The notes beneath the pieces were generated by a model. That model was not told the origin of the DNA. It saw nothing but the letters and a program-made list of their open reading frames with translations, and did not search any database. From Pelagophyceae sp. CCMP2097 (lineage: Eukaryota; Sar; Pelagophyceae): a stretch of DNA of 11,106 nucleotides. The stretch lies in assembly GCA_026770575.1 (NCBI GenBank), contig MU657568.1:14726-25831 (forward strand), read 5' to 3'. Shown in pieces: positions 7,498 to 11,106 of the stretch. The translations under genes were made by a program, and so were the position numbers. Numbering within the stretch: position 1 is the stretch's first letter; each line of letters starts with the position of its first letter.

Positions 7498-7543
7498 TAC
7501 CCACGGTTTGATTGATTAAAGTAAATTTCGAATTCGCAAAAAG

Positions 7544-10483
7544 ATGTTTTTCAGCGACACGTATTTTTTGAAAACTGTTCCCACGGGCCCGCTGGGGCGC
7601 GGTGGTCCGGCGGCGGCGCGCTCTCGCGGCGTCGCAGCGGCCGGCTGTACGCTGGAGCTGCGGCAGAGTGCTGTGAATGTCGGCGGCGAGGCCTATGGCC
7701 TCGTCGCGCTGTCGCAAGACGTCGGCGCCGACGCCGACGCGTTGTACGCCGACGAGACGATGTACTTCGACAGCCGCGAGGGTCCGCCGGCCTACGAAGA
7801 CGGATCCCCGCCGCCGCCGTACCGCTCGTACGACGCGGCGCCGCGCACCGTCGCGTCCGTCGACTGGGACGCCTCTGTCGACGGCGACCGAGGCGGCGGC
7901 GCACGGCCGCCCACCGTCGCCTCGGTCGACTGGGACGCCTCTATCGACTGGGACGGCGCGCTGCCGGCGTCTTCTCCCGTGATTGGCATCACAGCCGCGC
8001 CCGGCGACCGCCCTGCGCCCGGCGACCGCCCCCGACGAGCCGATGGCGCGGAGGCCGCCGCGCCCGAAGAGGGCGCATCCGCGGAGAGGCCGCTCCTCGC
8101 GCCGGACGCCGCGCGCGCCTCGGCCGACGCCCCGCGTCTGGAGGCGGGCGTCGAAGAGTCCAAGGCCGTCGAGTCCAACGCGGTCACCGACGGTTGGGGC
8201 GCCGTCGCGCGCGGCGCTGCCATCGGGCGCGGCGCTGCCATCGCGCGCGGCGCTGCCATCGCGCGCGGCGCTGCCATCGCGCGCGGCGCTGCCATCGCGC
8301 GCGGCGCTGGTGCTTTGACGGCCCCGGCGGGCGCGCCGCACGACGCCCTCGACGTGCCGCTCGAGCCGCTCGCGCTCAACGCGGAAGCCGAGACGGCCGA
8401 GACGGCGGTGCGCCGGGCGCAGCGGCTCGAGCGGCGCCGCATCGCAGAGGCGCACTACGCGCGCGTTTCGCGCGCGCGGCACTGGAGGCAGTGGAAGCAG
8501 CTCCTGCGTGCCGCGCACGTATGCGACCAGTGAGCAACCATTCGATTGTGCTTGCAGTCTTCAGGGCCTCGGCATACAAAGGACACTCCCATTGGGCACC
8601 AGTGCCTCTAGGCTGGCGCGGCGGTTCGCCGCGAGCCGCGCGTCGTGGCGCACGCTGGCTGCATGGCGCAACCGCACGTTCGACGCGCCGCGGGCTCTCT
8701 TCACGCGCAACGCTTTGCGCCAGGCGCTGCGCGCGTGGCTGCAAGCGCGCAAATCAGACGCGCTGTGCCGGCACGCGGCGGCGTCCGCGCGGCACGCGGC
8801 GCGGCACCGCGGGGCGGGGCCTCTTCTCATCGCCGCATTTGACGCGCTCGCAGCGGCTTCTCTCGTACGCGGCACCGCGCGGCGCTACGCGGAAGTCGTC
8901 GGCCTCGTGCGCGCGCTCGCGAGGCTCCGCGATGACGCCCGGCACGCGTTGCGCCGAAACGGACGATTCGTCGAGGCGGTCAGGCACGCGTGCCGAAGCC
9001 ACGTGAGTCTTCTTGACGCTGCAAACTTTGATCGGGGCACAATCCACGCGGTTTCTGACCGCATCGTCGACAGCTGCGGCGGTGGCGGCATCGCGCCGCG
9101 GCGGCCAAGCGCCGCCGCGACGATTGCGACGCCCGCGTGCGGACCGCCGGCCGATGCCGTGCTTCAAAGGCTTTGCAACACTGGCTCGAGCGGACACGGC
9201 AGGTGCGTCCCCGTTAAGGGCATGGGTCCTGCAGCAAAGGCGATGCACAATCGCTCGGTCACAGAAAGGGCCCCGAGACGAGTTCCCTCGCAGTCAGCTC
9301 GCCGCCTAATGGCATCGTCACGCAGGCCGATGCGCGGGCGTTTGCGTCGGCTGCTGCGCGTCGCTTCGGCGCGGCGCGGCTCGAGGGACGCTTTTTCACC
9401 GCGTGGGCCGGCGCCGCGCGCTCGATCCGCGCGCAGAAGTTGCTCCTCGCCAAATTGCGCGTCCGGCACTGCACCAACGCGCTGCACCGCTGGCGAAGTT
9501 GCTGTTTGGCGCGGCGGTCCCATCGGGGGATGGTGGCGACGGCTTTACACGCGTGGGCCGCGTCGCTGCAGCAGCGGTGCTTTGACGCTCTGGCGGCGTA
9601 CGCTGCAAAACGAAGAGGCAAGCGCGCGGACCAGGTGCGCGCGCTCGAGGCCCGGCGTTTCACGCTGCGGCGGCAAGGCTGCGCGCGGCTTTTGCAGGCC
9701 GCGGACGAAGTCAAACAGACAAGGGAGCGGCGCCTCGAGGAGCGGACGGCGGCGAGGGCGACGCGAGAATTACATTTGGCCGCAAAGTACGCCCAAAGGT
9801 GGCGCGTCGCCGCTCAAAAGCGCTCAAAGCTCCGCGGCGCCCGCATCGCAGCCGAGCCGACGTCGCAGTCGGCGGCGTTCGCGCAGGCCTGGCTGCCGCC
9901 GCCGCGCGCTGTGGAGACTGGCTCGCGCCTTCTCGTCGAAATCCCGGCCAAGCGGCAGCGGCCGCAGCCGCGGAGGCCGCTGGACCTGCGCTACGCGACG
10001 TCGTACGCGGTGCCGACGCCCGCGGTCGACGCCATCGATGTCAGCTCGAGGGTCCGAGAGGCCCGCATCGACGCCATGCTGCAGCCCGCGCCGCCGACCC
10101 AGGCCAGTCCTCCGGCCAGCGCGCCGCCCGCGCCACAGCCTGCCCCGGAGGCCGCTGCTCCGCTCGACGTGGCCGCGCTCGTGGCCGCCGCCGTGGCCGC
10201 GGCGGCGACTGCGACTGCGACGGCGTGCGCGCAGGCGGCGCGGGCCAAGGACGTCCGGCGGCGGCCGGGCGGCGAGACGGACGCCACGGCAGAGCTGCGG
10301 CGCCTCGAGGCGCAGCTCGTTGAATGGCACGCGGCGAAGAAACGTTGGCTCGCCCAGGTCGCGGGCGACGGAACCGTGCGCACCGACTACGACGCCTGGC
10401 GAAAGGCTCTAGCGCCCGAGCTGCGCGCCTTCGTCCAGCGCATCGACGTCCTGAAAAGTGCAAAGGGCGAGGCCGACTCGTAG
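7544..10483 (+). CDS. Sfi1-like centrin-binding repeat protein
   Basis: Exons 7544-8518, 8565-9002, 9074-9202, 9326-10483; about 899 residues. Start is the first ATG after an in-frame TAA at 7517. Residues 1-300 are low-complexity: PPAY (81-84) and PPPY (90-93), which fit WW-domain ligands; a duplicated TVASVDWDAS (102, 124); and six ARGAAI-type units (222-257). From about 300 on it is Arg/Ala-rich and helical, with recurring hydrophobic-x-x-W/A signatures typical of Sfi1 repeats: ARHWRQWKQLL, WRTLAAWRNR, ALRQALRAWLQ, HLRRWRHRA, ASKALQHWLERTRQ, RFFTAWAGAAR, CTNALHRWRSC, VATALHAWAA, YAQRWRVAAQ. Sfi1 proteins form long helices that bind centrin at spindle poles, centrosomes or basal bodies. A Pro/Ala-rich linker precedes a C-terminal helical region (ELRRLEAQLVEWHAAKKRW). 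The N-terminal 10-12 residues are A/T-rich and uncertain. Confidence 0.82.
8207..8314 (+). repeat. 18-bp coding minisatellite, six units
   Basis: Six head-to-tail 18-bp units, consensus GCGCGCGGCGCTGCCATC, encoding ARGAAI. Unit 2 starts GGG (Gly) and unit 6 ends GGTGCT (Gly-Ala). The period is a multiple of three, so copy-number change would not shift frame. Confidence 0.95.
8519..8564 (+). other. Intron 1 of Sfi1-like gene (46 nt)
   Basis: GTATGC donor after RAAH and TCTTCAG acceptor, phase 0, frame 2 to frame 3. The unspliced frame stops at 8531. The other nearby AG sites (8557, 8602, 8611) lead to the wrong frame or a stop. Confidence 0.65.
9003..9073 (+). other. Intron 2 of Sfi1-like gene (71 nt)
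   Basis: Consensus GTGAGT donor and GTCGACAG acceptor, phase 0, frame 3 to frame 2. It joins AVRHACRSH to LRRWRHRAAAAKRRR, giving a continuous Sfi1-type helix. Confidence 0.85.
9203..9325 (+). other. Intron 3 of Sfi1-like gene (123 nt)
   Basis: GTGCGT donor after LERTRQ and CACGCAG acceptor before ADARAFASAAARR. Length is a multiple of three, but a TAA at 9215-9217 blocks read-through, and the helical repeat pattern resumes only after 9326. Confidence 0.82.
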
Positions 10484-10971
10484 CCTCGTACCTAACCTTG
10501 CCCCTGCTCTCCCGCGACATTGCTGGCATGGATCCAAAGAGGAGACTGCTCCGAGGGGCCTCCGGCCACGTCTCCGAGCCGTCCGACGAGCCCGTCAGGG
10601 CGAAGACGAGACGCTTCTGAATCTGGTGCCAGTGAGTTCTTCAAGTTTGTATGGCCAGCCCGGTCTACTGTCCGCTCTGCGACAGTCTTTCCCGGGATAT
10701 AAATAATCAACCCTCACTCACGCCTCACGTAAGCAGGGGCGGTATTTTTGCCGGCCTATAAAAGGGTGCAAATAACAGACATTGGTGCTTCTGCAGCCTC
10801 GACGCGGGTAGCACTGTTGGAGTTTGATACGGCGTTGGAAAGAGGAAGGCTGCCGTTACAACATGGGTCAAACAGTTTTCGTCTAATTCGACCGCGCCGT
10901 CGCGCAGCTGCGGTCGAAAGTAGAGAATTTGATAGTCTTCTGATAGTCTTCAGATAAAGTTTGAACTCGTG
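10484..10971. other. Intergenic region between convergent gene ends
   Basis: No gene is supported. Visible items: TATA-like words at 10698-10705 and 10757-10765, a 9-bp hairpin stem (TTCGACCGC at 10887-10895 with GCGGTCGAA at 10910-10918), and a short tandem GATAGTCTTC near 10930-10950. It must contain the 3' UTRs of both flanking genes. Confidence 0.5.
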
Positions 10972-11106
10972 TCATTCGTTGGGCCTCTTGCGCGAGCGGA
11001 CCCGTGCCTTCGACGAGCGATCCGCGTTCGGCACAGGCGTCGCGCCGACGAGCCGCGCCAGCTGCGGCTGCCTCTCGCGCTCCGGCAAACGCGAGCTCGG
11101 CACGCT
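10972..11106 (-). CDS. C-terminal end of an unidentified gene (partial, runs off window)
   Basis: Minus-strand frame open from the window edge to TGA at 10974-10972, 44 codons. It begins SVPSSRLPERERQPQLARL, has mostly G/C third positions, and ends in a basic tail (SSKARVRSRKRPNE). The composition drops from GC-rich to A/T-rich right after the stop, as expected at a gene end. The family cannot be recognised from this fragment; the basic tail could be a nuclear signal, but that is speculative. Confidence 0.45.
   Translation of the reverse strand, partial: SVPSSRLPERERQPQLARLVGATPVPNADRSSKARVRSRKRPNE

Noticed and set aside
7493..8518. 341-codon minus-strand frame opposite Sfi1-like exon 1
   Set aside because: It is the antisense of a repetitive GC-rich coding exon, and its apparent repeats mirror the 18-bp minisatellite.
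9003..10412. Continuation of the long frame-3 open reading frame (8508-10412) as one protein
   Set aside because: Only 8565-9002 of it is convincing. Beyond 9003 it is Arg/Ser-rich shadow, while the Sfi1-type repeat pattern continues in frame 2 after consensus splice sites.
10529..10620. Short plus-strand ORF (30 codons from ATG 10529)
   Set aside because: It lies just after the Sfi1-like stop, is short, and shows no conserved motif. More likely 3' UTR.
1..11106. CRISPR arrays, prokaryotic operons or rRNA genes
   Set aside because: No regularly spaced repeats with unique spacers, no ribosome-binding-site-led gene clusters and no rRNA signatures were seen. The introns and targeting peptide indicate eukaryotic nuclear DNA.

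Overview
The window reads as GC-rich nuclear DNA from a eukaryotic microalga. The protein-coding genes are split by short GT-AG introns (43 to 123 nt) and use GC-ending codons. One gene carries a signal peptide followed by an AFQP motif, the bipartite plastid-targeting signal of red-lineage secondary plastids. An ochrophyte (a pelagophyte-like alga, for example) or haptophyte is the best inference; the species cannot be named from this sequence.

Layout: (1) 208-3057, plus strand: a secreted right-handed beta-helix (pectin-lyase-like) protein of about 912 residues, with two clear introns and a 5' part whose reading frame changes twice. (2) 3234-4147, minus strand: a plastid-targeted FKBP peptidyl-prolyl isomerase (210 residues, four exons) with a C-terminal hydrophobic anchor, convergent with gene 1. 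(3) 4148-7506: a repeat-rich, mostly noncoding block. It holds a possible small inverted-repeat element (about 4191-4540), a 106-bp repeat R1, a DNA transposon of 2288 bp (4687-6974) with perfect 20-bp terminal inverted repeats and a TA target duplication, a tandem pair of about 205-bp units (A, B), and a second copy of the 106-bp repeat (R2). The transposon contains a frame-broken DDE transposase remnant on the minus strand, a perfect 25-bp hairpin, and a possible nested inverted-repeat element. Uninterrupted copies of the target sequence in the same window prove the insertion. (4) 7544-10483, plus strand: an Sfi1-like centrin-binding repeat protein of about 899 residues in four exons, with an N-terminal PPxY region and an in-frame 18-bp minisatellite. 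(5) 10972-11106, minus strand: the C-terminal end of a further gene that runs off the window.

The genes do not form a pathway; they are independent eukaryotic genes (secreted carbohydrate-related protein, plastid foldase, centrosome/basal-body-type protein) around a patch of mobile and tandem repeat DNA. The most distinctive content is the repeat block: a transposon insertion whose empty site can be read off neighbouring repeat copies, and a repeat monomer with a TATA-like box and a tRNA T-arm/B-box-like motif, one copy of which lies just upstream of the Sfi1-like gene. All gene models are hand-spliced from sequence and have not been tested against transcripts.
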